Counted from the first letter of the stretch, positions 22,404 through 35,091 are shown. The stretch: DNA of 64,000 nucleotides from Seiridium cupressi (GCA_036674765.1 JARVKI010000146.1:1-64000); one strand, 5' to 3'. Program-made: numbers and translations. Notes: a model not told the origin generated them from the sequence alone.

Positions 22404-23540
22404 TATGTGTTCTTGTCGACGAATGGAGGAATCCGAGCAGAAGAGACATCGAACTTCTTCCGTAAAGCGAGTAATTAGGCAGTTATACAATGAATATTCA
22501 GCGAACTACTTGTGCATTGAAGCATGAAATGCGAAGAGCCATGGTACACATATGTTGATTGCCGAAGTCTGAACTTGATGATTTCCTTGAATGTTGATAG
22601 TAATCCTTCTGCCTGAAGGTGTGCTGCCATATACAGGGCTAAACCGAAGGGTCCCACCAGTATCCGTTTCTTTCGCGGTGACCATAGTAAGAACTTTTTC
22701 CAGATCGGCATTGTGTATAATGTGGAGAACTAGGACCGTGAAATGGGTTACATTCCGGGCCCGCAGGTGGGAACAGAACGTGGGGCACCTTTCTGTAGTG
22801 CCCACTCACGATGCAGGGTGCTGTATCATAGTGTGGATCGCAGTAGCATGAATCCCTGGCATGGTGGGTGGGCTGAGGGGGCTTAGGACCAACAACGTTT
22901 CAGGAGACCCAGATATGCGGGTGGCCAGAGCTGGCTGCTCATGTCGGGAGACGCAATTGTCTTGTGGTTTTAACCGCCGCATTGCTGCAGCCCGGTTCTC
23001 GGAAATCTATCGTGACAGCAAAGGCCTGAGTCGTGATACTTCGTTGGCTCGGCTGTGCAGGGTGTTGTGCCACAAGACCGCATAAACGCGCCCCAGGGGC
23101 ACAGTGATTGCTTTTTCTCTGCAACAACGCGAAAATCCAACAACCATCGTGCATGTGTATTATCAATGACACTCGACATCAAATGAATTGACGAGATGTA
23201 ACCTCATCTCAAACAGCGTCAGCCTTGTTGGCTGAGGCGCAGACTTTCCCGCAGGGATGTGGCATCACGTTCAGGGACAACGACGCGCGACGCTGGGTGG
23301 CAGCCAGAACAATAGGGTTCTCGAACGTTTCAACTTCTCGGTAGGCAGATTTCGAATTCTAGGCGAGACTCTGAGAGCTGTCTAAGTCCATAAATTGTCC
23401 GTGAATTCTAAATCGTAGACTACAGTGAACACCCATAGAAGTACATCATCAACGTCTTCCCAAAGTAAGCTCCCTTCCATCAACCTAAGCTTGAACTTCC
23501 TGTTTGTGTCCAATCTATTATTGCGTTTCCGTCCTTCACC
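22404..23540. other. Intergenic upstream of the dynamin gene
   Basis: No recognised gene. Open frames here are short and inconsistent. The last 150 bases before 23541 are pyrimidine-rich, consistent with a leader. Confidence 0.55.
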
Positions 23541-25924
23541 ATGGGAGACATATCCGATCACGATATCACACTTGAGCCAGCAGTGCTGGATGAACTCAGC
23601 AGCCCGGCATCCAGAGCCCTCCTCGACACCATCGATAGGCTGAGGGAGCTTCAGGTCGGCGAGATTGTGAACTTGCCCCAAATCATCGTGGTTGGTGATC
23701 AATCCTCTGGCAAGAGTTCCGTATTGGAAGCCATTTCTACCGTCCGCTTTCCCACCAAGGGCGATCTTTGCACCCGTTTTGCGACCGAGGTGGTGATGCG
23801 ACGTGCTTATGAAACTAGGATTGATATCAGGATCGACTCTGCTGGATCTGGATCATCACACAAATTCCATCAGACTATATTCGAAAAAGATGCCCTACCG
23901 GAAATCATCGAAGTGGCCACCGAGAAGATGGGAATTCGACCTGGCAGCACCAAAGGTTTCTCCCACGACGTCCTGCGTGTTGAAATTTCGGCGCCCAATG
24001 TTTATCCCCTAACACTTGTCGACTTACCCGGTTTCTTCCATTCCGAGACAGAAGATCAGACGCAGGAGGGTAAGGAGATCGTACGAGAGCTCGCTGAACG
24101 CTACATGAAGCAACCAAAAAGCATCATCCTGGCGGTTGTCTCAGCGAACCACAACCTTGCCAATCAGATTGTCGTGGAGGAAGCCAGGAAGCATGACCCC
24201 AACAGGGAGCGTACTCTCGGTGTGATCACCAAGCCAGATCTCGTAGCACCTGGATCACAGGACGAGAGGAAGTGTCTCCAGCTCGCCAGAGGTCAAGAGA
24301 GTATGCACAAGTTGAAACTAGGCTGGCATGTCCTGCGCAATCGACCCGAAGGCAAGGAATCGACGAGTACGGATGACCGAGACGCCGAGGAGGAGAAGTT
24401 CTTCCGCTCAGGGGCATGGTCCAACATCTCCCCAGCCAGTCGCGGCATCGCGCCTCTGCGAAAGAAGCTCAGCAGGGTGCTTCTGGAGCACATCCAGAAG
24501 ACACTTCCTGGCCTGATCGAGGAGATCGAGGGCAACTTGTCCAATCGCCAACTTTCTCTGGAGCAGCTTGGAAAGCCCCGCGCAGAGCCGGAAGAGTTGC
24601 GGGCATATTTGCTAGAGATCTCAGAGAGGTTCCAGCGTCTCGCCCGTGATGGTGTTGAGGGTCGGTACAGCGATGAATTCTCCGGCGACCTATATGATGA
24701 CCGCGAGACACGGAAGCTGCGGGCTTTAATAAGGAGACTGAATCGTGCTTTTCACGCGACACTTATCACCAAGGGGGTGGATCGCGAGATCAAGTGGGAT
24801 GAGGATGAGGGAACACCATTCAGCTCTGGTGGCCCAAGCTGGATATGGGATGAAGACGAGGTGCCTGAATATATGGAGTCCTTTCTCAACCTCTTCGACA
24901 AATTTCCCGAGCCTACCACGGTCTTGGAAACAGATCTTCGTGACGAGCTCGAACAGCTGGCAGCGGCCAACCAAGGAACCGAGTTCCCCGGCGTACCCAA
25001 TGGCAACTTGGGATTCCAACTCTTCAAGATGCAGGTGCGACCGTGGGGCGGCATCGCAGACTTCTACCTCGATCGCGTCATCGACTTCGCCAAGTCCTTT
25101 GTGGAAGAGCTGTTCATCCACGTCATCGGAGCCGACAAGCATACCACCAGTTCCATCTTGCTATTCTGCGTCGACGGGTTCTTCGAGGACAAGAGGAAAG
25201 TTCTCAAGGATAAGCTGCAAGAAATTCTCCGCCCATACGAGTCTGCATATGGCCCGCCGCTTGACGCGGAATTCCACGCTTCCGTCACGTCGAGAACCAT
25301 ACAGCGGGAGGCAGTGCATATTGCAAGCCTGCTGGAGGAAAAGTTCCCGGCCGCTTTTACGGGGGAGATGAGAAGGGGACTCGTTCGCGAACAAATAGAA
25401 CAGGCCTTCAGCAATGTGGAAACTGCTCGAGTCAGTGAATTTGGTGTTGAGAAAGTCATCGACATGACGATGACACATTTCCAGGTGAATATTTGCCCTA
25501 TTTGCTCTCATACATGCACGAGTGATGCTAACAACTGCTCTGTAGATATCACTTGGAACGTTTGCTCAAAACGTTGTTAGTCTAGCCGTCGAGAACTGCC
25601 TCATTTCCGACCTTCACACGATCCTGACACCATCGATGGTTATTCGTATGAGCGAGGAACGCTTGAGAGAACTCGCCTCGGAGTCCGAAGACGTTCAGGT
25701 GGAGAGGCAGGCGCTTCAGCAAGAGGTTAACATTCTCAGATCGGGGTTGAGAAAGTGTCAACAGTCTCGGCCTCATGAGAGAACAGGTGCGTTGATCCAA
25801 GACCGTTCGCTGGTCACGTAAGAACCGAACAACTAATCCTCCCACTTAATTAGTTCTTCCTACAGCCTTCATGAACACCCCGCCCACGACACCAAGTCGG
25901 CGGTCGCCGTCCAGCAAGCCCTAA
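23541..25924 (+). CDS. Dynamin-family GTPase (Mx-like)
   Basis: Three exons, 23541-25484, 25546-25786 and 25866-25924, encode 747 residues. Intron 1 (61 bases) has donor GTGAAT, branch GCTAAC and acceptor TGTAG; intron 2 (79 bases) runs from GTGCGT to CTACAG. The GTPase domain shows G1 GDQSSGKSS (52-60), the switch threonine region (PTKGDLCTRF), G3 DLPG (161-164) and G4 TKPD (230-233). A helical stalk follows, and exon 2 carries the GTPase effector-like end (EERLRELASESEDVQVERQ), finishing in a short Ser/Pro/Arg tail. There is no PH domain and no long proline-rich tail, matching the Mx-like dynamins that are multicopy in moulds. These GTPases assemble on membranes; the specific membrane and role of this paralogue are not readable. 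Kozak context ACCATGG supports the start. The gene is intact and converges with the chitinase gene. Confidence 0.93.
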
Positions 25925-26331
25925 CAATCGCTCAAATGTATAACACAGTACTTCTATACCAATGTACTATATCTAGGACTTGGAGAATCAGGGAATTTCA
26001 CCTATTTCATCGCTTATCCTCTCGATTTCATTATTTCCTCGGGTCGGGGTTTGGGATTCTCGCTATAAACACCTTCAACTTGGAGTCTTTGATCGCCAAT
26101 TTCTTCTGTTCAATGTTTTCTTTGCGTTTTCGGGGTTGGATAGAATGGCTTCTAGACACCATTTCAGGAGCAAATTTGCGTCAGCTCATGTCTAGGAGCT
26201 GTCTCTGTCATAACGGAATACTAGAGTCATGATCTCATTCTTTCTTTTGTTACAACTCGATAGCCACTATTATATTGTCTTTACATATATTGTTTCCTCT
26301 CGATATCTACTAGTGCGCCTGCGCACTCTTC
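25925..26331. other. Convergent 3' intergenic region
   Basis: About 400 bases between the stop codons of the dynamin and chitinase genes, AT-rich, holding both 3' ends. No gene seen. Confidence 0.6.
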
Positions 26332-27928
26332 TCACCTGCAGTCTGACCACCATACATTACCATAAACACAAGTATATGGAGCCTTGCATTGCGCCGGACC
26401 GGTGTATCCTTGTCCGCCACATTGTCCCCATTGGTTGACTCCTTCCTGATTACTCGCTGTAGTGGTCTGTGCAGGGGGAGATGCTGTTGCTGTATCGCTT
26501 GGTGCACTCGACGGTGTTACAGTGGATCTCGCGGTGACGCCTCCCGATGTGGTGAATACTGTTGCCGTCACCGTCACGGTCGCTGCCACTGGACACACAC
26601 AGCTTCCAGATGTCGTGCTTAGCCGCGCTGTGGAGGTACTGCTGTTAGTCCCATTGCTCCTCGAAGTTATCACGCTTGTAGACGAAGATCTTCCCGAACC
26701 CGTTGTCGAAGTTTTCGTTAACGTGGTCGTCAATCTCACTGTACTGGTTGCTGATGTAGTCGATCTCCCCATGGTTGTCATCGGGGTCATCGCGGACCTT
26801 GCCGAAGTCGTAGAGGATGTCGATGTAGTCGCGGCAATCAGCGCGGAATAAACTCTATCCAGAAACCCAGTATTCTCCACCATCTGACTCATGTCCCACA
26901 TCATGACGCCTCCGAAACTAGTGAAGGTCTTGCAATAATTGATTACAGGTGCCAAACCATTCGCGGACACATATCCACCACCAGCGCCACTGTTCGCAGG
27001 CACACCCAGGAAGATCTTTACGTTTGGGTTCTTGCTAGTCGTCTTGGCCCAGTTGTCCCATGTGTCCATGTTGAACCTCTCCTGAGACTGTGTTCCTGAC
27101 GTGAACCCAGACGCGCCGCACCAATTGTTGTAGAACTGCACTAGGACGAAATCTATCGCGACGCTGCTGAGGATTTCGTTGAGCGCCGCATCTGGGTACG
27201 GACATTGCGGCGCCGCTGAGAGATAGTACTTCTTTCCGCCGGCGGCATCCATGAGATCCCGTAACTTCTGGGCAAAGGGGGCACCATTCTGAGTCGCGGC
27301 TTCGAAGTCAAAGTCGAACCCATCTATAATAGCCGTGCGGAATGGGCGGTTGGCGTAGGCGGTGTTTGGTCCGAAGAGATTCCAAACATTAGTGGCAGCG
27401 GCTTGAGCAGCAGAAGAGGAGGAGAAGCCACCCTCCGTATAAGTTGCACCACCTAGGGAGAGGATGATTGTTTTAGAGTATGTCGTTTGACAGATCTTGA
27501 TGTCTTCTCTGTAGAATGAAAGTTATCAGCCCTGAGGAACCCTAGAAATGAATGGATGCAGATAGTTAGGAGAACTAGACATACTCTAATTGCGGGCAGT
27601 TCAGAAGTTGAGTGCCAGCATACGCAGTACAATTATCCCCGGCATTAGCAAAGTTCGTTATAGGCGTCTGAATGCCATTCATAAACGCCAATGGTATAAT
27701 GTTAAGCTTGGTATCTGGTGCGATGTGAGCAGGCTAATGATCAATGGGTGAATGACTGTACTTACTAGAGCAGTATACACTTAATCGTTGTTGCGAACTA
27801 GATTGTCCATATGAATTCTGACCCCAGTACACAGCAATATTGGACTGGCTGCTAACGTTGAAGGCTGCGTGCGCCAATGGCGCAAGAGCGATGCTCGCGA
27901 CGAAATACGAAAACGAGAGTGTGAGCAT
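26332..27928 (-). CDS. GH18 class III endochitinase with C-terminal CBM1
   Basis: Three exons, 27928-27766, 27714-27585 and 27508-26332, encode 489 residues. Introns are 51 bases (donor GTAAGT) and 76 bases (donor GTATGT, acceptor CTACAG). Residues 1-21 (ending PLAHA) are a signal peptide. The GH18 domain starts [14 protein letters not shown], typical of class III chitinases, and carries the active-site signature DGFDFDFE (160-167) with catalytic Glu167; YNNWCG and [11 protein letters not shown] are later barrel motifs. A Ser/Thr-rich linker of about 120 residues, likely O-glycosylated, leads to a fungal-type carbohydrate-binding module ([13 protein letters not shown]...C...C, about 456-489). 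The enzyme is secreted and hydrolyses chitin; the CBM1 likely anchors it to crystalline polysaccharide. Roles could be wall remodelling, scavenging or attack on other fungi or insects. All catalytic residues are present. Confidence 0.93.
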
Positions 27929-28847
27929 TATCAAGAGTCTGGAGAAATACTAAACCTGGTGGATGGTACTCGACTAGATAGTCCATCTTTAAGTAAAATT
28001 CCGTGGACCCTTGCCCAACCTCAGGAGAAGGGGCAAAGTTTGTGAAATGAAACTTCATCGCCACCGTTGCGGCCGTCGACAGCCAAATGTCTCTATTTCC
28101 GTAGGGCACGTGGCGCCTTTTATTGGCCAAGTCTTGGAATTTGTAGAGTGTTTATACTGTTCGGGCGATTCTGCCACGTGCCTGGCAGGTCGCGGGGCAA
28201 TATCGGATCAGTTGTGTGGAATGCCAGTTAGGGGGGAGGTTTGAGACATTCATTTCGGCTCGGCTGGGCTAGCCAGATGACAGGCGCCACCAGTCTCAGA
28301 TGACTCGGTATGCCCCTTCAATCGTCTGCGACATGAAAAGGGGCACGATACGAATGGTGGAATTAAAATCCCAGTTGGCGGCCTCCCGCAATGGTTGTCG
28401 AGTGCTATGCCACAATGCGATCATGGTCTTCTTGCTTTGAAATCATGCAGAACACATATCCATGACAGGTCCGGTGGTTGGAGCGCGAGAGACCTTGCGA
28501 GTGGAATGTGACCGGAATTGGATTACTGCTGGCCGACTGACGGGTCCTACTGGAATGTCCAGCGATGTTCCAGAATTCATCTCGCAGGGTGGTACGTGTA
28601 GATCATCTGATTCTATGCGTGATAAAATTGGACAGGTTGAGGAGAACATGGGATTGGCTCAACTATCAATCACTTTGAAAGGTTGGACGGCAAAGTGGGT
28701 CTTGGAGGTGTAAAACGAGCTCGAATCTCGTGTTTAACGGCACCCAGGACTGAATGAACCGGCATAGTCTGGGAAGCCGAGTGGCACGTGTGCCAGGCGA
28801 GAACATTTCACAATTTAGAGCTTCCGATATCAGATGAAACGGTGTTC
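27929..28847. other. Intergenic upstream of the chitinase gene
   Basis: No recognised gene. The first 200 bases form the chitinase promoter; the rest holds only short unsupported frames. Confidence 0.55.
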
Positions 28848-30232
28848 TCATTTCTTTGTGTGTATTTTGTCCAACTCGTACCCTCTTTTCTCCATCTCAC
28901 TCAGTTTGTGAAAGTCGACTTTAGAGACCTGAGTCTTCACGATGGTGTCTGCGCCTCCGCTCAATATACCAACATCACTTACTTTGTCGTCGTAGTCAGC
29001 TACACTCAGTCGGGTTCGATTGACAGCGCACACGTGGCCACACTCTTACCCCATCCGTATGTATTCATACCATAAGTACATGGTCCACTCCCAAAGATGG
29101 AATGGCCACCTGACGAGACAAGCACTGAGAAGAACGCAGGAAGGACTGGGATCGAAGCCGCTATGATGGTGGTTGAAATCTCTGCGATACTCCATATGAC
29201 GATATCGCCACCATTATCTAGAAAACTGTTAATATTTCCCCATGGGGTAGTCCAAGTCCAACCGTAGAAGAAAAGTCTTCATTCTGGAGGTTCCAAAGCT
29301 TCGCAGACTTGACCACTATGATTGAAGCACTATCCATGAGTATCAGAACGGGATTGACGTTGCTGAAATGGTCACACATGTTCGGGTACTCAAAATACCC
29401 CCATGTACATAGCAATAGCAACTTCGATTTTCTCCCTAGTGTGTATTTGCGCATTTGCTAATTCATAACTACAAGCCACGGGATCAGGCCAGTACGAGAT
29501 CACAAGCGGCCGAGTAGGCGGGCGATGCAACAGTGATGACTAGGTGCACCACGTTCTCCCACCACGTACCAGGCAATGTCGGATCCCAGGTCCTGGCAGG
29601 CGGGTTCCGATTGATGTAGTTGAAAATAGCTGTCGCCGTCATGAAAATATTCATATGTTGTCTACATGTTCGTAATTAGCATCTCCTCATATATATGAGA
29701 TGTTCACGGAGCTCTGAAACGAGTCTCCATGATATCAAATCTGACATCACGTCACTTGCTCAAGCGTTTCTCTCTGTGTTAGTACCTGTTACCAAGAAAC
29801 ATAGTTGCGATAATTGCAATTACTAGGTCTTTTATCCAGCTTTTTGTCAGGCGCAATAACATGACCTTGGACCACGTAGCGGCAAGGACGAGAAATGTTC
29901 CGTTCACCGCCCCTCGAAGAGATCTTAAGAGACTCTCCTCATACGAGAGGCCAAGGTCTACGGCACGTTTACTATAGCTTTTGCTGACATTGATGCTGAT
30001 TAAGATAATCGATATGACCCGCGCAACCTGCTTGGGTGTGAGTGGAGATCATTGTGGGGCAGCACGATAAAGAGACCCGAAAGATGACAAGAATATAGTC
30101 ATCCCACCACAAGCCACGTTTTTTCGCAGCCTTGAAATCGATTCCAAGGCCGACAAGCACTGCGGAAAGCGCAACTACCAACCAGCACATTCCAAGGATT
30201 GTAGCGCCTCTGTTAGCGACAGCTTCCGCCAT
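28848..30232 (-). pseudogene. Pth11-like fungal rhodopsin-domain membrane protein gene, decayed
   Basis: From ATG 30232 the product begins MAEAVANRGATILGM with membrane segment LVVALSAVLVGLGID and KRGLWWDDYILVI, the hallmark N-terminus of the fungal rhodopsin-domain (SAT4/Pth11-like) family. A second piece (about 29767-30030) reads ISIILISINVSKSYSKR, then YEESLLRSLRGAVNGTFLVLAATWSK. A third (about 29490-29655) reads IFNYINRNPPARTWDP and YSAACDLVLA. Lesions then appear: GCCTGATCCCG near 29490 lacks one base compared with the expected VLALIPW frame, MYMGVF is followed by TGA, and the later segments KSAKLWNLQNEDFS, DIVIWSIAEIST and GILSGGADTIVKT lie in different frames. Intact relatives are seven-helix plasma-membrane proteins, some implicated in surface sensing. 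This copy cannot encode the full set of helices. Confidence 0.7.
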
Positions 30233-31688
30233 ATGCTGGGGCTGATGGTCCCATTACTAGGAAACAGGTTGTGCCGATCTCTTTATCACAATATGTATAG
30301 GTCCATCTTCCATGATTAATCCACCTAATATTCAGGGGCTAAGCGTAGGGGAAACCAGGTTCCGAAGTGGGTGATTTCGAAGGTAGGCCGATCGCCAAGC
30401 CGGCCAATTAAGCTTAATCGAGGATAAGCAGGCAATCAAGTGGAAATCGTAGTGCAAAGTAATGTTTAGCCTACGTAGTTCGTTGCCGTACTCCGGAAGA
30501 ACTGGTGCTCAGAGATTGGCTCACTCAAGCGGATGTTCGAAGTCTTCATGGATGTCCAACTTGGCGTGGAGTTTTAGGCCACGAGTTGGCATGAACTGTT
30601 TCATTCCTGACGATAGTTTGTCCTCCCATCAATGAATGTAAAGACGCATGCTTATCGCCTCGTTACTTAGTACTGACTACCCCGTAAAACGGGCCGGGAT
30701 GTGGGACAGCTGTACAAATATCTAAAGCTGCATAGAAGAAGTATTCACATACAATGCTGCAAGTTCAAAACGAAGTTTCAATCTCGGTCGCAGCATTGGA
30801 GCGGCAGCGGCAGCAGCAGCAACGCCCAGCAGTTGCAGGTCTGGTTCTTCAAATGCCCCTTCTACCTGATTGGCCACAATTGTCGCAATGCGAACCACAA
30901 TTGGGAGTAAAAGGCTCCAGACTCCTACCTCCTGGGAGGCTGTACCTAGTGCGACGAGATTGAGCCATACCATCACCTACATGAGTAGCTTGGTACTAGC
31001 AGGTCTGTAGGAATCCCTAACTGCCAACCAGTGGATTCCCAAACCGTCTCTTTGTGATTCTCGGTCCCGTTGTTAAACGATCAAGACTCGTTCTCTAGGC
31101 ATGATTCATGCTGTCACGCAGCTTGGTGTTGAGAGGTTCACTCCATGTGCCACGCTAGCCTAACTAGGGGAACTAGTTAATGCAAGAGAGGGTTACCAAC
31201 GGTGCTGAGATGTTGTCTTGTCAAACGAATGCAACTCTTGACTAATGGCACCGCAACCTAATGTTAAAACTGCTCCATTACTTTGAGGGAAACTGTAGAA
31301 ACCGCTCATGAATTTTTCAAAGTTGTCAAGCTTGCGATGTGGAAGGGGCAATGGCAGTCACGTTGTGGTGATTCACAGGCATTCTAGTCACGATTGAGTC
31401 GAACCTGCAGATTTTGGATTGGGCTAACAAAGCAACAATTGACCCGTCTGTCAGCCGATCCAAAGCCTGCATCTGGCGGGCAGGTGTCACCCTTAGGCGC
31501 CGGACTTTCCGACGCGCCGAGATTTTTCCAGAAGCGCGTCCGAGCTTGCAGCACTTCGGTGTTAGCTCCAATTGAGAGGTCGGCGACTTTGACGACACCA
31601 AAAAGTGGCATCGCGAGTCCCCATTCACAGCATCACGTCGCATCTTGACCCGCATCGCTTTGGAAGGGCCCGCACAAAAACTCACAAG
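30233..31688. other. Intergenic, no gene recognised
   Basis: About 1.4 kb with no domain-bearing frame. A short CAG-like run (GGCAGCGGCAGCAGCAGCAACG, about 30803-30825) is a minor low-complexity feature. The last few hundred bases are the upstream region of the Rsc7 gene. Confidence 0.55.
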
Positions 31689-33394
31689 ATGCCCGGCCGT
31701 CGCTCCGGTCGCGCGGCTGCCAAACGCGCGGCTGAAAAACTAGGTAAGAGGTCCCTTTATTGCGCACAATCAATCATTGCGCATCCCTTCCTTTGCGAAC
31801 TGCGACGGCGTCGCATTACAACTTGCATGCGCTGACTCTGCTCTCCACATGCAGAAAACACACCGCGCAACTTTGAGGATCTGGAAGACGAGGCGATGCC
31901 CGATATCGATGCTGACGGTTCCGATGGTGATGTTCAGCCTGAGGCTGAGGATCAGGACGGTGCTTCCGATGCCGAACCTGAGGAAGAGAAGGAAGAAGAT
32001 CCAGATTCAGATGCTGGCTCAGCCAAGTCCCCCTCGCCCCCACCACAACCCATCATCAGAAGGCGACGTCTAGGTCGGCCGCCCAAGAATCGACCCCCCG
32101 ATTGGGACACACTTCCAATTGAACCTCCCAGCCGAGATCCCAACGAGACCCCGCGACGACGAGGCCGGGGTGGCTGGCGCGGCAGAGGTGGTCGTAAGGG
32201 CCAATCCTTCAAACCCACCCAACAAGCCATCGACGCAGATGGGACCATGGTGGACATTGTGGACGACGAATTAGCATTACCTGACGATCCCGAGGGCGAG
32301 ACCAAGGTCGACAAGCTGGGCAATCTCCAGGATGGCCGCGATTACCGCTGCCGTACCTTCACCGTCCAAGGTCGTGGTGACAGACTCTACATGTTATCGA
32401 CCGAGCCTGCGCGATGCGTGGGTTTTCGAGACTCGTATCTCTTCTTCACAAAGCACAAACGTCTCTACAAGATCATTGTGGACGACGACGAGAAACGCGA
32501 CATGATCGAGCGAGACATCATCCCGCATTCTTACAAGGGTCGTTCCATCGGTATCGTCACTGCTCGTTCAGTCTTCCGCGAGTTCGGCGCGCTCATTGTC
32601 GTGGGCGGGCGGCGCATCATTGATGATTATGAGGTGGCAGCACGGAGAGCTGAAGGTGCCGTCGAGGGCGAGCTTGCCGATCCCAACGATAGATTCGTCG
32701 AGGGCGAAGAGTACAACAAGAATCAATACGTTGCATGGCATGGTGCGAGTGCCGTATACCATACTGGTGGTCCTTCGGTGCCTGTAGCCAACGGGAAAGT
32801 CGAGGTCAAAAAGAAGCGAGTTCCTCTTACTGACACGAACTGGCAGTTTGAACACGCGCGTGCTGCAGCGTAAGTTGTCCGGATCGAAAATACCCAGGCC
32901 CCATCACTGACACTTTTCCCAGTCAATTCAACGCCGAGATTGGTGCCATTCGCCGCCACAACAATGGCGGGGTCTATGATATCCACACCAATGTTCTACA
33001 GTTTCCTGCTAGCATGCAGCCAACTCATGCACGGTTCGAGCAAATACAGGACTCCTCGGCGCCCACTGACAGCAAGGTCTTTGCTCCACTGAATCCAGTC
33101 ATACCTCGCAATTTTAAGGTTATCGACACCATCATGGAGACACCTCCCGCGAGCCTGCCTAGCTCTGCCTACCAGCAAAACTACAACGTTCCCGATTTTC
33201 TAGCTTCTTTCCAAGGTCTTGGCGCCATGTCCGACGAGATCAAGGACCTGCTTCCCCCCGAGTGCCGCAAAGCCTTCGACGAAGCAGTCGCTCAGGAGAG
33301 CGAATGGAAGGCCAAATGGGGCCCCGAAGCCGAAATGGGGCATCGCCGGCTGCCCGTTATCGATGCCGCGATTGTGCCATACAGTAAGATGTAG
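31689..33394 (+). CDS. rsc7: Rsc7/Npl6-family subunit of a SWI/SNF-type chromatin remodeller
   Basis: Three exons, 31689-31743, 31855-32869 and 32923-33394, encode 513 residues. Introns are 111 bases (donor GTAAGA, branch GCTGAC, acceptor ATGCAG) and 53 bases (donor GTAAGT, acceptor CCCAG). The N-terminus is basic (MPGRRSGRAAAKRAAEK), followed by a long acidic stretch and an AT-hook-like segment (RRRRLGRPPKNRPP) and GRGGWRGRGGRKG. The conserved core has GRDYRCRTFTV, YMLSTEPARCVGFRDSYLFF, RDIIPHSYKGRSIGIVTARS and VFREFGALIVVGGRRIIDDY, characteristic of yeast Rsc7 and Swp82, nuclear subunits of RSC and SWI/SNF. The function is ATP-dependent nucleosome remodelling as a structural subunit. The frame ends shortly after AIVPYS at TAG; a GTAAGA directly before this stop could be a further donor, so the C-terminus may be slightly different. 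This conserved gene is intact amid decayed neighbours. Confidence 0.9.
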
Positions 33395-33889
33395 AGTTCT
33401 ATAGCGGAAAGAGGTTTTGGCGCCACGCTTTGATCAAACTCGTCGTGTCAGTAGTCCGCTCTGTTCTCAACGTGCATGGTCACAATATCTGCGAGGCCGA
33501 AATTGGTGTGAGCTATGCGATCGTCATCTTTTCGTATTTGGTTCTTCATCGGAAGAACATGGCTACGTTCGAGGCTTTCGGTGCGAGATAGAGCTATGAG
33601 GTAATTTTGCGGACGATTGTAGATTCATCTTCGGCTAGGGCGTTATGGTTGCTTGGTAGAAGGCGTTTATAGGAGGCATTGGATTGTCAAGTGCAGATTG
33701 GTTTGTTTGTAATGGCGGAAAGACCAGGTTTCAAACTTGAGAAATGGAAGAAACGTCTCCGATACAGCTCGAGTTAAGCTGGGAGATGACCACGCCAGAG
33801 TACTGCAACTTGATCACTTTTCGGTTGGGCAGGTTGAGTGTGACAGTCAATACTATGTATTATGCCAACTATAAACCTCCGCTAGGGCC
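33395..33889. other. Intergenic between Rsc7 and the dehydrogenase remnant
   Basis: 3' flank of Rsc7; no additional gene seen. Confidence 0.55.
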
Positions 33890-34920
33890 CTACAGCCCAA
33901 TCATCTTTCCTAATCCGGGCTGCCGTCTCTCCAATACTCTTAGAGTTTGCTCAAACACCCTTGCCTGCACCTTCTTACCCATATCCGTGTATATCTACAA
34001 CTCCACATCGTGCAGCTCCCCATCACTCAGGTATCCTCCATGCGACTCCGGGCCAGCGCTGGCGGCAAGCACGTACGCCCGTCCCCCTGATTCACTTGTG
34101 CGCTCGAAGACCAAGCGTACAAGGTCGATCGCAACGCGGAATATGAATGACACTTCGAGTTCGCGGGCGATGGTTGGTTTGCAAAGACCCGGGTCTAGCA
34201 GGTTCATGGTCACCGGAGGCGCATCTGCTCCAGCCGTGTCCAAACGAGCTACTAGCTCGCGGACCAGGAGGATCTCCATGAGCTTGGTGACTGCGTATCT
34301 ATGGTTCACCGTCGTCAGAATGTGGATCGCGTTATATAACATGCATGACTCACCTGTCGTTGGGTTTGAGCCTTTCCTTGTCATTCAGGACTTTGAAGAG
34401 ATCCAGGTCCTCGATCTCGTCGAAAGTCGATTTTCGGTGAGCTATTGTCGTGATGATCCCCACCTGGTGATCATGATTCGCTCCTCTACTGAAGTTCTTG
34501 CTCGTCCCCTGCAGCGTTGGGAGCAAGTTCAGGGCAAGGAGGAACGTGTTCAACGCATTGATCTGCAGTGTCATCTCCCAGGCACCATCCACGTCCCCGG
34601 CGGTCTTCCACTTCCAGAGGCTGACCCTGGCGCCCAGGACCAAGACATCTAGCCTGTCCAGATCTCGCTTCACCCTCTCCGCGGATCTCTGAATCGATGT
34701 CGAGCTGCCCATATCCAGCTCCCACACTTCAACTGCCGTATCCCCGTCTTCCCTGTCCGTCACGCTGCCCACGATGTCCTCTTTCCCCCTTCCCCTTTCG
34801 GCTTTGACCGGACGGCGAGGATAAGTCTGGCGCATTTGAGACGGTAAAAGTGCCGTGCAGCTTCGAGGCCCAGACCACGAAAGATCACTAACGAGACGTG
34901 TGGTGGTCTAGTCGAAATGG
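33890..34920 (-). pseudogene. Short-chain dehydrogenase/reductase gene, decayed
   Basis: Coding pieces on the minus strand fit one fungal SDR. The order is RGLGLEAARHFYRL and ARLILAVRSKPKG (about 34800-34890), then, in another frame, KEDIVGSV, ELDMGSSTSIQRSAERV, LDVLVLGA and LQINALNTFLLALNLLP. A good intron follows (donor GTGAGT near 34353, acceptor CATAG near 34288), then YAVTKLMEILLVREL with the YxxxK catalytic pair, NLLDPGLC, and SESGGRAYVLAASAGPESHG. Damage: the Gly-rich TGxxxGxG start is reduced to IFRGLGLE, a frame change lies near 34800, and TAG at 33995-33997 replaces the Trp expected after DVEL. The frame then continues (GKKVQARVFEQTLRVLERR) to a final stop at 33890-33892. SDRs use NAD(P)H to reduce or oxidise carbonyl/alcohol groups; with the cofactor motif broken this copy is almost certainly inactive. 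Confidence 0.65.
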
Positions 34921-35091
34921 TGGGTAAACCTCCTGTCGTTCAACTTATGCACCTTACTGTACGCGAATTTGTTCTAGGATCAGAGTCGTCCATGTTCATA
35001 CCCACTGACTACACTGGTTCACGGCTTGAAAACGGTTATTCTTACATAGCTAAACTATATTTCGTGTGAAAGGATATAGGAGACGCTTCCC

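Noticed and set aside
24745..25371. 208-codon frame within the dynamin gene
   Set aside because: Alternative-frame shadow of exon 1; Ser/Arg-rich composition without motifs.
26389..26851. Plus-strand frames opposite the chitinase linker
   Set aside because: Complement of the Ser/Thr-rich linker; valine-rich shadow without a start context.
31952..32323. Antisense frame opposite the Rsc7 gene
   Set aside because: Ser/Gly/Arg-rich shadow of the acidic low-complexity segment on the coding strand.
33744..34652. 302-codon plus-strand open frame
   Set aside because: It lies antisense to the dehydrogenase remnant, shows no domain, and its amino acid composition looks like a shadow frame.
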